18,584 bases of DNA, from the NCBI GenBank assembly GCA_045641065.1, contig JAZUGF010000011.1, positions 1 to 18,584 on the forward strand, written 5' to 3'. This DNA is from UBA1723 sp045641065. Its GTDB lineage: Bacteria > Bacteroidota > Bacteroidia > Bacteroidales > Paludibacteraceae. The notes under the pieces were generated by a model. That model was given only the letters and a program-made list of their open reading frames with translations. It made no database searches and was not told the origin of the DNA. This document shows, piece by piece, positions 1 through 8,626 of this stretch. Position 1 is the first letter of the stretch. Each line of letters begins with the position of its first letter. The position numbers and the translations under genes were made by a program.

Positions 1-174
1 AGTAGGCCACTGCTGACGATAGTTCAAACCCAAACGAATCGCGTTTGCGTTTCCAGCCATCGCAGGATTTAGGCTAAATGGCACAATATTGTGGTTGGAG
101 AATGTGTAGTCTTGCGAAAAGGCAGACACACTCACCATCCATATTGCCGATATTATCAATATTAGTCTCTTCAT
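1..174 (-). CDS. PorP/SprF family type IX secretion membrane protein (N-terminal part, cut by window edge)
   Basis: Only the first 58 codons are present; the gene continues past the left edge. The protein starts with a signal peptide (MKRLILIISAIWMVSVSAFS, probably cleaved before QDY). The mature start, with SNHNIVPFSLNPAMAG followed by LGLNYRQQWP, is the characteristic opening of the PorP/SprF family of outer-membrane beta-barrel proteins: an 'NP(A/S)xAG' motif, then a Tyr-Arg-x-Gln-Trp strand. Family knowledge: SprF of Flavobacterium is needed to secrete the type B CTD adhesin SprB, and such genes often lie just downstream of the cargo gene. That is the arrangement here, with the Ig-repeat type B cargo ending 20 bases upstream on the same strand, so cotranscription is likely. 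The family call is firm. The role as dedicated partner of the upstream protein is inferred from position. Confidence 0.85.
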   Translation of the reverse strand, partial: MKRLILIISAIWMVSVSAFSQDYTFSNHNIVPFSLNPAMAGNANAIRLGLNYRQQWPT

Positions 175-179
175 TATTC

Positions 180-208
180 TTATCTTACAAGAGATTATCT
201 TACAAGAG
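180..208. repeat. 14-bp direct repeat at the cargo stop codon
   Basis: TTATCTTACAAGAG occurs at 180-193 and again at 195-208, exact, with a period of 15. On the minus strand the first copy encodes the last residues (LVR) and stop of the T9SS cargo protein. The second copy is in the same frame, just past the stop and just before the PorP-like start. It looks like a recent 15-bp tandem duplication. Confidence 0.8.
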
Positions 209-3200
209 TCACAAAGCCACGGTTCTCGCCATCTCTTTCTAGATTGCCAAACTTACACTTATATTTGTAATACCAACCGTATACTCCCCATGGACACTCT
301 TTTCCATTCCACTTGCCATCCCAAACATCATCCAGACCACGTCCTTCATACATAATCTCGCCAAGACGATTATATATGACATATGAGAATTCATCAATAT
401 AACGACCTCCATAGAATCTGAAACCGTCATTCTTCTCATCTCCATTTGGAGTGAATGCTTCAGGAGCCCAGATATCTTTCCACACGTACAACGATGTAGA
501 TCCTTCGTAAACACATCCATTTCCGTCAACAGCACGAGCAATCACACTTACTGAATCCCCTACCTGATTAGTGTTGTAACGATAATTCATTGTACGTCCT
601 TCCATCTCCAAAGCTGTAGAGTAAGGTCGCCATGTCCAAGTAGCCTCAACAGGAGAAATTCCAGCGAACTGGACAGTCGGGTTATTCTCATCAATCCATC
701 CAGGAGTCACAATAAAATCAAATGCCTTACGATTTGAAAAAGCAATGCTCTTATATGTTGTAGACTCGCAGCCATTCTCATCTCTACCCATCAAAATGAA
801 TTTGGTATCCTCATTGATGGATATCTCCATTGTACTTGAATTGAAATTTTCAGACAATCCTTCAGGCTCTGGTTCCGCACTCCACTCATAGAAGACACCA
901 CCAACAGCAGTAAGTTTGATTCGGTCACCCTCTCCAGGACATCCTTCTGCAGTTGAAAGTTTAATATCAAGTTTTGGAACTTCGTAAACCTTCAAATCAT
1001 ATTGTTTTCTGTCCTGACAACCATGTTCATCCTCACCTGTGACATACAAAGTTGTATTTATCATTGGTCTATAAGTGATTGTATTGCCAACCTCATTTGT
1101 TGACCAGTGGTAAGTTATACCGCCAGTCGCTGTTATTGTAGTCGGATCTCCAGGACAAACGATACTAGGAATACCTCTAACAAGAATATTAGGTTTATTC
1201 CATGGTTGGATAAGAATTCTCATATTAGAAGAACAATTCATACTTGTTCCCATGAGTCTGATATACATAGCACTGTCGGGTATGAAATCCAATGTTTTAT
1301 TACGAACAACATTATTGCCATAATACCACTCAAAATAAGTAGCCCCCTGAGCCTCAAGATGCACATTTACTCCTGGGCATTCATTCGTGTCGCCTAAGAA
1401 ACTAAGCTTAGGAGGATTAACAGGGAATATAGGGAAATCCTTAGTACTTTGACATCCAAACTCATCCTCACCAATAACCGTGAATATAGTATCACCAGAT
1501 ATTTTAGCAGTCAAAGTATCTCCTTGTTTTCCACATGTCCATGAATAATTTTTTGCTCCAGTTGCAACTATTGTAGCCATACTATCTCTGCAGACATTCA
1601 CGTTGCCTACGATATCAAGAGCTGGCAATTCACGTAATCTTACGGTCACTACTGTATCTGCCACACATCCATTGCTACCAACTCCCTTCAAATTGTATCT
1701 TTCTATAGAACGTGAAGGAATCACCTTCAATTGGTCGCCATCCAAGCCCAATCCCCAAGAATAGGATTGTGCACCATATGCAGTTAGCAAAGCTTCTGTA
1801 CCCGGGCATATAAGGCTATCTCCAGATATTGAAAGCTCCGGTTTCTGAAGTGCAAGAAGTTCTATATTTTTCTTAGCTTCGCAACCCATACGTTTACCAG
1901 TAACCGAGATTATCTGACTTTCTTCAGTCACCAAGAATTCTCGGTGCGAACCAGTTTTTCCATCATACCAAGTATAATCAGTAGCTCCAGACACATCCAC
2001 GTTAGCTGTTTTTCCAACACAGGCTTCAAGGACACCAGAGACTTCAAGTATTGGAGTTGGCAACGTGTCGACAACCAAAGAATCTTTTGACTTACATCCA
2101 TTTTGATCAATAGCGACTACTTTAATCAGAACTGGTTTTCTCACAATAAGATGAGTCTCCTTTTGATAATCAAAATATGTGCCATCAGCATACCAACTTT
2201 GGCTATCCACATTTCCTTGAACCGTCAAATCTGCTTTGTCTCCGACACATACACGACTAGGTGCATCTAGAATTACCTGTACCGGAACGACAACATTTAC
2301 AGCCAACGTATAATTGACAGGACAACCATCATTACTCAATGCTGTTACCTGATATGATGCTGGGCCATCAGGAACATCTATCGCAGTTGTAGAATTTCCA
2401 GCTACTGGATACATCCATTTGATACTATTAGGATCAATTAGATTCATTTCACCTCCAACATTTAGTGTAACAGTATCAAATGCACATACATCAGAAGGTC
2501 CTGTAATGTAAAAATCAGGCAAACTTTTAATATAAACTGGAACACTTAACGAATCTACACATCCGTTTCTTGTCACTTTTACCTTCCAGTCTTCGTCTGT
2601 TAAAAGTTTTTTTCTCATATAAGATTGAGTAGAGCCATCTTGCCATTCAAATGAGTAACCCTCTTGAGATGCCAAATTCACATACGCAGCCTTGTCATTC
2701 TTACAAACCTTAGTTAACGAATCTGTAATTACAATTTTAGGACCTCTTTTTATCTTAATAAACTTATTTGCAGTTCCGGTACAACCATATTTATCAATAC
2801 CCAAGACAAAGAAAGATGTATCACTATAGGCAACTATATCCATAGAGGCACCGTTAGAATATACGTGATTTCCAGTGATTGGATTCACTCCCTCATCCCA
2901 GTCATAACTTACCGCTCCAGTTCCTTTTATCGTGCCAGACTCTCCTGAACATAGTGAATCCGGCCCTAAAATTCCCACTGTAGGATTGGGATTCACATAT
3001 ATCTTAATGGAACCCTCCACACTACACAATGTTGTTGACACCGTACATTCATAAGTACTTGTAACTGTAGGTCGTACTACTAGTGAATCCGCAGTGTTTG
3101 CATTGTACCATTCAAATGAACAATCAGTCACATTGCTAAAAACCCTGATTACTACAGAATCTTTAGCACAAACAGTATCTCTTGATGCCTTCAATTCAAT

Positions 3201-4817
3201 ACTTGGTTTTTCATAGCGAGGGATAAAAACCGAATCTTTATAATCGCATCCATATTCATCCGTCGCTTGAGCGTAGTAGTAACACCCTTTGTCGTCAGCC
3301 ACCGTGATTTCTCGGTCAGTGGTGTTGAACACTGTCTTTGTTGAATCCAACCAAGATAGTTTAGTATTGGAAGTCAAATTCATAGCTTTCAGCGTGACAG
3401 GATCATTTTGACACTTTGCAGACACCGAGTTAAGGATAAAGTTGGGATACTCAGGTACTACGACCGTAATAGTTGTATCATTAGTACATCCATTCTCTGT
3501 CATTGCAGTAAGCTTCACATTGTAAGGAGCTCCAGACACAAATTTATGTGTTACATTTTCATAAGGTTCAAATGTACCATCACCAAAATCCCAACCATAT
3601 TTGAACAATCGATCATCATCAGTATTGATCTTTGACTCATTCGTAAATTCTACATTTCCACCACATAAAACCTTTGCCTTAAAATTAGGGTTTACTTTTA
3701 CGGGCTTTAATTCTGTTGTCAAAACAATAGGCGTACATGTCGTAGCATCACCGCGCATCTCAACCTTATATTCTGAATTAGAAGTCATCTTATTACGTAC
3801 GACTTCTACATGACTACTATCATTCGGATCTGGGAATATGAACATCTTTGAATCACCGACCGTAGGATTTTCAACACCATCAACGAACCACTTATAATGA
3901 GCAAATCCTTTAGGAGCTTTGATAGTCGGATTATCGCCACTATCACTACAATTGTGGATATCTAACTTTTTTTCTATTGATTCAACATAGAAATATCCAT
4001 ACGACTCATGACCTCCTGGCATCTCCCCGGAACCGCTACCTCTCAAACAGTCATGATTATAAAATATGATAGCCACCTCACTACCAACCATTCCAGTCAA
4101 ATCATACACCGTTGACGTCCACGGCATATATGCATACTCAGTCACAGGAATCTTTTGGTTTGAACTATTCAACTGATTCAGTGATTGGTTACATGGACTT
4201 GTAGGCTTTTTCAAATAAGAGGCATCTTTGTCTGCACTAGTCTCAAATGACCCACATGATGGAATAGCATTTTGTCCATTTGGATTGTCATACTCGACAT
4301 ATAATCCGAATTGAGGAATCTGATCTCCATAATGTTTTGTTCCAGCATTTTCCGGATCGTGAAGAACACATGCAAAATTAAGAATCAACACAGTAGAATC
4401 TTTTGTGACCTTAAATCTATATGTGGCTCTTTCCGCTGCAGCTGATTTACTTACCCTATCTCCATCATTTTCAGCACCTCGATTTTTACCATATCCATAA
4501 TATCCCAAACGAAACGCTTTAGCTCCATCCGGAAAAGGATTCTGGAAAAATTCATCACAACGTATAATTGGGTCATATACTGGTTTTATATCATTTATTA
4601 TATGAAAACGTGGGGTTGTATCTGAAACAGTTGCGGTCCATTCATATTGTGCAGCACCATTTATATCAGGACGATAATAACGACCTGTCTCCATAACCCA
4701 TCCGTCAAAATTTCCTTTAGAAAAATCAATATTTGGGGCTCCTACATCTCTAGCAGAAACCTTAAAGGTAAGTAATAGTAGTAACAGGCAAATCGCATAT
4801 CTTATTTTCGCCTGCAT
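195..4817 (-). CDS. Giant Ig-repeat secreted protein with T9SS type B sorting domain (gliding-motility-type C-terminal domain)
   Basis: A large protein predicted to be exported through the Sec system and then the T9SS. I place the start at 4817 because MQAKIRYAICLLLLLLTFKV is a compact signal peptide; an in-frame ATG at 4853 would add 12 polar residues (1552 aa in total). Numbering from 4853: an N-terminal domain at about 36-300, possibly a jelly-roll; a first Ig-like segment at 300-390; a PKD-type domain at 391-470 with the YGWDFGDGT core; then about twelve 70-85 residue Ig-like repeats, nearly all with a Cys near the first strand and a 'DxxGC' Cys near the last; a Cys-poor final repeat; and the type B CTD at about 1461-1552 with FTPNGDEKNDGF, YNRLGEIMYEG, WDGKWNG and terminal LVR. 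This suggests a long disulfide-stabilised surface stalk or adhesin. The ligand is unknown. The next gene encodes its likely PorP/SprF partner. Confidence 0.88.
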   Translation of the reverse strand: MQAKIRYAICLLLLLLTFKVSARDVGAPNIDFSKGNFDGWVMETGRYYRPDINGAAQYEWTATVSDTTPRFHIINDIKPVYDPIIRCDEFFQNPFPDGAKAFRLGYYGYGKNRGAENDGDRVSKSAAAERATYRFKVTKDSTVLILNFACVLHDPENAGTKHYGDQIPQFGLYVEYDNPNGQNAIPSCGSFETSADKDASYLKKPTSPCNQSLNQLNSSNQKIPVTEYAYMPWTSTVYDLTGMVGSEVAIIFYNHDCLRGSGSGEMPGGHESYGYFYVESIEKKLDIHNCSDSGDNPTIKAPKGFAHYKWFVDGVENPTVGDSKMFIFPDPNDSSHVEVVRNKMTSNSEYKVEMRGDATTCTPIVLTTELKPVKVNPNFKAKVLCGGNVEFTNESKINTDDDRLFKYGWDFGDGTFEPYENVTHKFVSGAPYNVKLTAMTENGCTNDTTITVVVPEYPNFILNSVSAKCQNDPVTLKAMNLTSNTKLSWLDSTKTVFNTTDREITVADDKGCYYYAQATDEYGCDYKDSVFIPRYEKPSIELKASRDTVCAKDSVVIRVFSNVTDCSFEWYNANTADSLVVRPTVTSTYECTVSTTLCSVEGSIKIYVNPNPTVGILGPDSLCSGESGTIKGTGAVSYDWDEGVNPITGNHVYSNGASMDIVAYSDTSFFVLGIDKYGCTGTANKFIKIKRGPKIVITDSLTKVCKNDKAAYVNLASQEGYSFEWQDGSTQSYMRKKLLTDEDWKVKVTRNGCVDSLSVPVYIKSLPDFYITGPSDVCAFDTVTLNVGGEMNLIDPNSIKWMYPVAGNSTTAIDVPDGPASYQVTALSNDGCPVNYTLAVNVVVPVQVILDAPSRVCVGDKADLTVQGNVDSQSWYADGTYFDYQKETHLIVRKPVLIKVVAIDQNGCKSKDSLVVDTLPTPILEVSGVLEACVGKTANVDVSGATDYTWYDGKTGSHREFLVTEESQIISVTGKRMGCEAKKNIELLALQKPELSISGDSLICPGTEALLTAYGAQSYSWGLGLDGDQLKVIPSRSIERYNLKGVGSNGCVADTVVTVRLRELPALDIVGNVNVCRDSMATIVATGAKNYSWTCGKQGDTLTAKISGDTIFTVIGEDEFGCQSTKDFPIFPVNPPKLSFLGDTNECPGVNVHLEAQGATYFEWYYGNNVVRNKTLDFIPDSAMYIRLMGTSMNCSSNMRILIQPWNKPNILVRGIPSIVCPGDPTTITATGGITYHWSTNEVGNTITYRPMINTTLYVTGEDEHGCQDRKQYDLKVYEVPKLDIKLSTAEGCPGEGDRIKLTAVGGVFYEWSAEPEPEGLSENFNSSTMEISINEDTKFILMGRDENGCESTTYKSIAFSNRKAFDFIVTPGWIDENNPTVQFAGISPVEATWTWRPYSTALEMEGRTMNYRYNTNQVGDSVSVIARAVDGNGCVYEGSTSLYVWKDIWAPEAFTPNGDEKNDGFRFYGGRYIDEFSYVIYNRLGEIMYEGRGLDDVWDGKWNGKECPWGVYGWYYKYKCKFGNLERDGENRGFVTLVR

Positions 4818-4884
4818 CAGTTTCTCTGGATAATGAGTTCCGGTTTGAATCATAACGTGTCAACACTGGGTCCTTAAGGACTAA

Positions 4885-4917
4885 CAAAATACCCTATTAA
4901 AATCATGAGTTTCAAAA
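4885..4917 (-). promoter_or_regulatory. Candidate promoter for the Ig-repeat T9SS protein
   Basis: On the minus strand TTTTG (4917-4913) is followed after 21 bases by TATTTTG (4891-4885). This is one base short of the Bacteroidota -7 consensus TAnnTTTG. The predicted start near 4878 suits a start codon at 4853 or 4817. I see no clear terminator for the upstream susC-like gene in the 204-base gap, so read-through from that gene is also possible. Confidence 0.35.
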
Positions 4918-5057
4918 GTCATCTACACTTTCGAATACTTTGCAATACTACTAAAAAATGTTAAAAAAAGCAAAATATTGAAAGAAAATAGGCAATTACG
5001 CATAATTAATGGGCAAAAAAATGCAAGTCTTTTGTCTTATTGTATCTTTTTTCATCA

Positions 5058-8048
5058 TTAAAAATCAACATCTAATCCAAAAGAAAACGCTGTGCTTCTC
5101 GGATATGCAGAATAATCAACAGATGGAGTTGCCGACGTTGCTCGTCTAACACTCACCTCTGGATCGAAGCCGCTATATTTTGTCCAGCAGAATAAATTGT
5201 TGGCAGAAGCATAAACTCTTATTTTAGACATTTTAATTCTTTTCACTGCTTTATCCGGCAATGTATAACCCAATGTTAAATTCTGTAGACGAAGGAACGA
5301 ACCGTCTTCAACAGCCCACGAATGAAATACATATCTTGTCATTATAGGCGACCATATTGTAGCATCAGCATTGATTTGAGCCATCTCCTCTGGCGACGCA
5401 ATAGCTCCTTCGTTATTCAAATATGTCCAGTGGCCATCCACATCAGTAGACATATTTCTGTATGAATATTTGTTTGTTGTAGTATTCTCTATCTTGTTGG
5501 CATTGTACACATCACCACCATACTTCCAATAAAAATCAGCAGACAAGTCAAAATTCCAAATCTTGAAATTTAATCCAAATCCACCAGTATGCTTTGGCAA
5601 CGCATTTCCAATCACCACTTTATCTGCCTCATCAATAGTACCGTCGCCATTCTGGTCCTTCAAACGCAATGATCCAGGACGTATTGTTCCAGCCAACAGT
5701 GTGGCATCCGATACAAGTCCTTCTTTCAAAGTGTAAGTTCTCGACTCGGGATCGTAGTTGAAATCATCAACAGTGTACCAACCATCTGTCTCATAGCCAT
5801 ACATTCTTCCGATGCTCTCCCCTACCTCAAGAATATAATCTCCGGTGATTTCAGATCCTGCCCAACCAGACGACATCTCCATCTTCTCCTCACCTCCTAA
5901 ACTCTTGATCTTTGTGTCTGTAAAGGCGATGTTGAAATCCACGTCGAATTTGAAATTCTTTCTGTTTACCACACCTATGTTCAATGCCAATTCCACTCCT
6001 CGATTCTCCGTAGAACCAACATTTTGCATCATATACTTGTATCCGGAAGCATATGGTAGTTTTGTTTGAAGAAGCAAATCCTCAGTTGTGTTCTTATAAA
6101 CATCGGCTGTCAACTGGAATCTATTATTCACAAAGCCAAGATCCAAACCAATATTACGTGAGATGGTTGTTTCCCAAGTCAAATCAGGATTAGGCTTATA
6201 CTCTCCCGTCTTCAAATATGAAAGATATTCTCCATCAATCTCAAGGACACCGTCTCCATCGGAAGGGGCCGAGTAAACTTGCTGGTAAAGATTACTGCTG
6301 ATGCGATTATTTCCCGTCGCACCGATGCTATATCTCAACTTCGCATTGCTTAAAAATTCTGCGTTTTTCAAAAATTCCTCCTCGTTGAGTCTCCATCCTA
6401 TTGAAGCCGACGGAAATTGTCCCCACTGATGTCCTGATGCGAATTTGCTTGATCTATCAGCTCTGTAAGTTGCTGAAAATAAATATCTATCAGCGAAAGA
6501 ATAGTTTGCTCGACCAAAATACGACATTATCACATCGTTAGGCAAAATTGCAGAATTGGATGGTTGCGGAGTACCAAGACTCATATTGGCAAGACACTGT
6601 TCCGCATTAAGATACTCTGGGAAAAATCTGCTCTCACTCTGAATATAATTTTCTTTCTTCTTCAAATACTCCTCACCTGCAAGAACTGTCAAAGAGTGAC
6701 GTTTCAGTTTTTGCAAAAGTTTGAACGTTGCTGTATTGGAATTACGGAAAGTTGACTGACGCAAATTAAGAATCGACGCCATAGGAGCGTTTCCGTTCTT
6801 CAATGCTTGCGAAGTACCAACACCATAGCAACGATCTGTCTCACTGAACAAGCCATTCACACCAATCTGAGAATTCAAATCAAGGAAGTAGACGGGAGAA
6901 ATCTTAACTCCCAAATCTCCCTTCACACCATTCTGACTCTGTTTACGATAGTCTGCGTTATTAACATCTATAGGATTATAAGTGCTCGACACTGATTCAA
7001 AATCATCCACATCTTCTATATTCAACGGAGAATAAAGCAATGCGTTTCGCAGACGAGCATCAGTGTTGCTACCCTCTGTTGAGACACCAGCACCGTTTTG
7101 TAACTTATTGAAATATGAAGCGTTTAAATCAAATGACAAGTATTTTGACACCTCATGATTTATGTTTATTCCAAGATTATGTCGACGCGATTCCTGTCCA
7201 ATCACGATTCCATTATTGTCGTTGTAATCATAGGCTAATTTGAATGCTGTATTGTCTTTTTTGTATGTAGTGATGATTGATTGATTCATAAAGAACCCAT
7301 TCTCACCAAACAGCTGCTCAACCCAATCATTCTGTGGAACCGACTGATATTTGGAAAGTTCATCATATGTACCATAGACAGAAGAGAACGATTCCAATGC
7401 CTCCTCACTCTTCATCGCCGCAGTCTCATAGCAGAATTTAGCATAATCATAAGGAGATAAAACCTTCAATTTATTTTTGAAAGTACGGAATCCATATAGA
7501 GATTTATACGAAGTCTTCAATCCATCCTTCGTCGCCTTCTTTGTAGTAATCAAAACGACACCAGATGCGGCACGTGCTCCATACACAGCGGCAGAAGCAG
7601 CGTCCTTAAGGACATCGATTCGTTCAATGTCAGAAGAGGAAATATTCGAAATATTGTCGACGGGGAAACCATCCACAATATACAATGGAGAATTGTTACC
7701 AGTGATAGATGTACCTCCACGCACAATGATCTCAGCCTCACCCATTCCACCACCTTCACTCATCGACACATTGACACCTGCTATCTTACCTTGTATAGCA
7801 CTCTCTACATTGCCATTTTCTCCCTGGATTGCTTGAGTTGGTGTAAGAGACGAGTTAGCTCCTGTCAAATCCTTTTTGTGAGCCACACCATAACCAACCA
7901 CCACAAACTCATCAATTTCATATTCAGGTTCAGCGTACAAAGAATCAACATTTTGCTCCTGTGCAATCACGTCGGCACACGATATTATTGCGACTAACAG
8001 AGACGCAATCTTAAATGAGATATATTTTGAGTCCTTTAATAATATCAT
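5058..8048 (-). CDS. SusC/RagA family TonB-linked outer-membrane receptor, without adjacent SusD
   Basis: An outer-membrane TonB-dependent transporter of about 996 residues. The start at 8048 (MILLKDSKYISFKIASLLVA, signal peptide ending VIAQ) is preferred over an in-frame ATG at 8078, because a -7 box lies between them. After about 20 mature residues comes the TonB-box-like DEFVVVGYG, then the plug domain with IVRGGTSI, PLYIVDGFPVD and the SusC hallmark LKDAASAAVYGARAASGVVLITT. The rest is a 22-strand-type beta barrel ending in an aromatic residue (GLDVDF). Two things are unusual. The 80-100 residue carboxypeptidase-regulatory-like domain that opens most SusC proteins is absent. No SusD lipoprotein gene follows; the downstream gene is the T9SS Ig-repeat protein. 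The substrate (glycan, peptide or other) cannot be told from sequence. Family assignment is secure. Confidence 0.93.
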   Translation of the reverse strand: MILLKDSKYISFKIASLLVAIISCADVIAQEQNVDSLYAEPEYEIDEFVVVGYGVAHKKDLTGANSSLTPTQAIQGENGNVESAIQGKIAGVNVSMSEGGGMGEAEIIVRGGTSITGNNSPLYIVDGFPVDNISNISSSDIERIDVLKDAASAAVYGARAASGVVLITTKKATKDGLKTSYKSLYGFRTFKNKLKVLSPYDYAKFCYETAAMKSEEALESFSSVYGTYDELSKYQSVPQNDWVEQLFGENGFFMNQSIITTYKKDNTAFKLAYDYNDNNGIVIGQESRRHNLGININHEVSKYLSFDLNASYFNKLQNGAGVSTEGSNTDARLRNALLYSPLNIEDVDDFESVSSTYNPIDVNNADYRKQSQNGVKGDLGVKISPVYFLDLNSQIGVNGLFSETDRCYGVGTSQALKNGNAPMASILNLRQSTFRNSNTATFKLLQKLKRHSLTVLAGEEYLKKKENYIQSESRFFPEYLNAEQCLANMSLGTPQPSNSAILPNDVIMSYFGRANYSFADRYLFSATYRADRSSKFASGHQWGQFPSASIGWRLNEEEFLKNAEFLSNAKLRYSIGATGNNRISSNLYQQVYSAPSDGDGVLEIDGEYLSYLKTGEYKPNPDLTWETTISRNIGLDLGFVNNRFQLTADVYKNTTEDLLLQTKLPYASGYKYMMQNVGSTENRGVELALNIGVVNRKNFKFDVDFNIAFTDTKIKSLGGEEKMEMSSGWAGSEITGDYILEVGESIGRMYGYETDGWYTVDDFNYDPESRTYTLKEGLVSDATLLAGTIRPGSLRLKDQNGDGTIDEADKVVIGNALPKHTGGFGLNFKIWNFDLSADFYWKYGGDVYNANKIENTTTNKYSYRNMSTDVDGHWTYLNNEGAIASPEEMAQINADATIWSPIMTRYVFHSWAVEDGSFLRLQNLTLGYTLPDKAVKRIKMSKIRVYASANNLFCWTKYSGFDPEVSVRRATSATPSVDYSAYPRSTAFSFGLDVDF

Positions 8049-8067
8049 TCCTTTATAATGTGTGCGA

Positions 8068-8100
8068 CAAAAATACACAAAAAATACGAATAATTACGAA
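8068..8100 (-). promoter_or_regulatory. Promoter of the susC-like gene
   Basis: The minus strand carries TATTTTTG (8075-8068), a perfect TAnnTTTG -7 box. A near -33 element TTCG (8100-8097; consensus TTTG) lies about 21 bases upstream. The predicted start is near 8061, giving a leader of about 13 bases to the ATG at 8048. The -33 element is the end of an ACGAAA-type repeat. Confidence 0.6.
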
Positions 8101-8124
8101 AACGATGACGAAAACGAAAACACC
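8096..8124 (+). repeat. ACGAAA-type short repeat, copy 1
   Basis: The stretch is built from ACGAAAACG units with one interruption (CGATGACG) and ends in ACGAAAACACC. The same ending occurs at 15963-15973. It overlaps the -33 region of the susC-like promoter. Confidence 0.65.
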
Positions 8125-8130
8125 TGCTAT

Positions 8131-8146
8131 AGCGTTATAATACGCT
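8131..8146. promoter_or_regulatory. Dyad in the divergent susC-like / HU intergenic region (possible operator)
   Basis: AGCGT-TATAAT-ACGCT has perfect 5-bp arms around a 6-base centre, flanked by roughly symmetric TAT/TATA. It lies about 30 bases upstream of the susC-like -33 element. Position suggests a regulator site, but nothing identifies the regulator. Confidence 0.3.
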
Positions 8147-8222
8147 TATATCATAACATTTTCGCGACACATCGTTTGTTTCATCCTCGTTGTCGATACG
8201 TAATGTGTTTTTTTTCAAATAG

Positions 8223-8256
8223 TTTTTGCAAATAAGACAATCTTTCTCTATTTTTG
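8223..8256 (+). promoter_or_regulatory. Promoter of the HU-family gene
   Basis: TTTTTG (8223-8228), a 20-base spacer and TATTTTTG (8249-8256) match the Bacteroidota primary sigma consensus (TTTG / TAnnTTTG) in sequence and spacing. The predicted start is near 8263. The leader is short and A-rich (AATTAACAACAAAG) without Shine-Dalgarno, as is usual in this phylum. Confidence 0.75.
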
Positions 8257-8284
8257 CGTCAAATTTTGAAAATTAACAACAAAG

Positions 8285-8584
8285 ATGACAAAGGCAGAAT
8301 TAGTTAATGAGATATCTGTACGCACAGGCATCAGCCGTGAGGATACTCTTATTGTAGTTGAGGGATTTATGTCTGAGGTTAAGAGAGCTATGCGTAAGGG
8401 TGATAACATTTACCTACGCGGATTCGGCACTTTCCTAGTTAAGACAAGAAAAGAGAAGACTGGTAGAAACATCACTCAGAAGAGCACAATCATCATCCCT
8501 GAGCACAAGATTGCTGCATTCAAGGCTACAAAGGACTTCATTTATGAAAATGGAGACTATATGAGCGTAGAGGGCAAGAAATAA
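8285..8584 (+). CDS. HU/IHF-family DNA-binding protein
   Basis: A 99-residue nucleoid protein of normal HU length, expected to bind and bend DNA as a dimer. The N-terminal helices (MTKAELVNEISVRTGISRED...) lead to the family signature IYLRGFGTFLVKTRKEKTGR at about 42-61, followed by the beta-arm and the closing IIIPEHKIAAFKATKDF. At the arm tip the usual GRNPxTG of HU/IHF, whose Pro intercalates into DNA, is GRNITQK: the Pro is replaced by Ile. I believe this occurs in other Bacteroidota HU paralogues, so it may be a subfamily trait. It has its own strong promoter and is followed after 42 bases by a tiny basic gene with no promoter of its own that I can see. HU then RNase G in the same orientation is, as I recall, a common Bacteroidales arrangement. 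Confidence 0.93.
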   Translation: MTKAELVNEISVRTGISREDTLIVVEGFMSEVKRAMRKGDNIYLRGFGTFLVKTRKEKTGRNITQKSTIIIPEHKIAAFKATKDFIYENGDYMSVEGKK

Positions 8585-8626
8585 GCCGGAAGTGAACTTT
8601 AGTAAAAATTATTAATACATTAGATT

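Noticed and set aside
7477..7836. A 119-codon plus-strand reading frame opposite the susC-like gene
   Set aside because: It covers the conserved plug domain on the other strand and shows no start context or domain of its own.
8049..8078. Upstream ATG at 8078 as the start of the susC-like gene
   Set aside because: The -7 box TATTTTTG lies between 8078 and 8048, so a transcript from it could not contain that codon; the signal peptide also fits the start at 8048.
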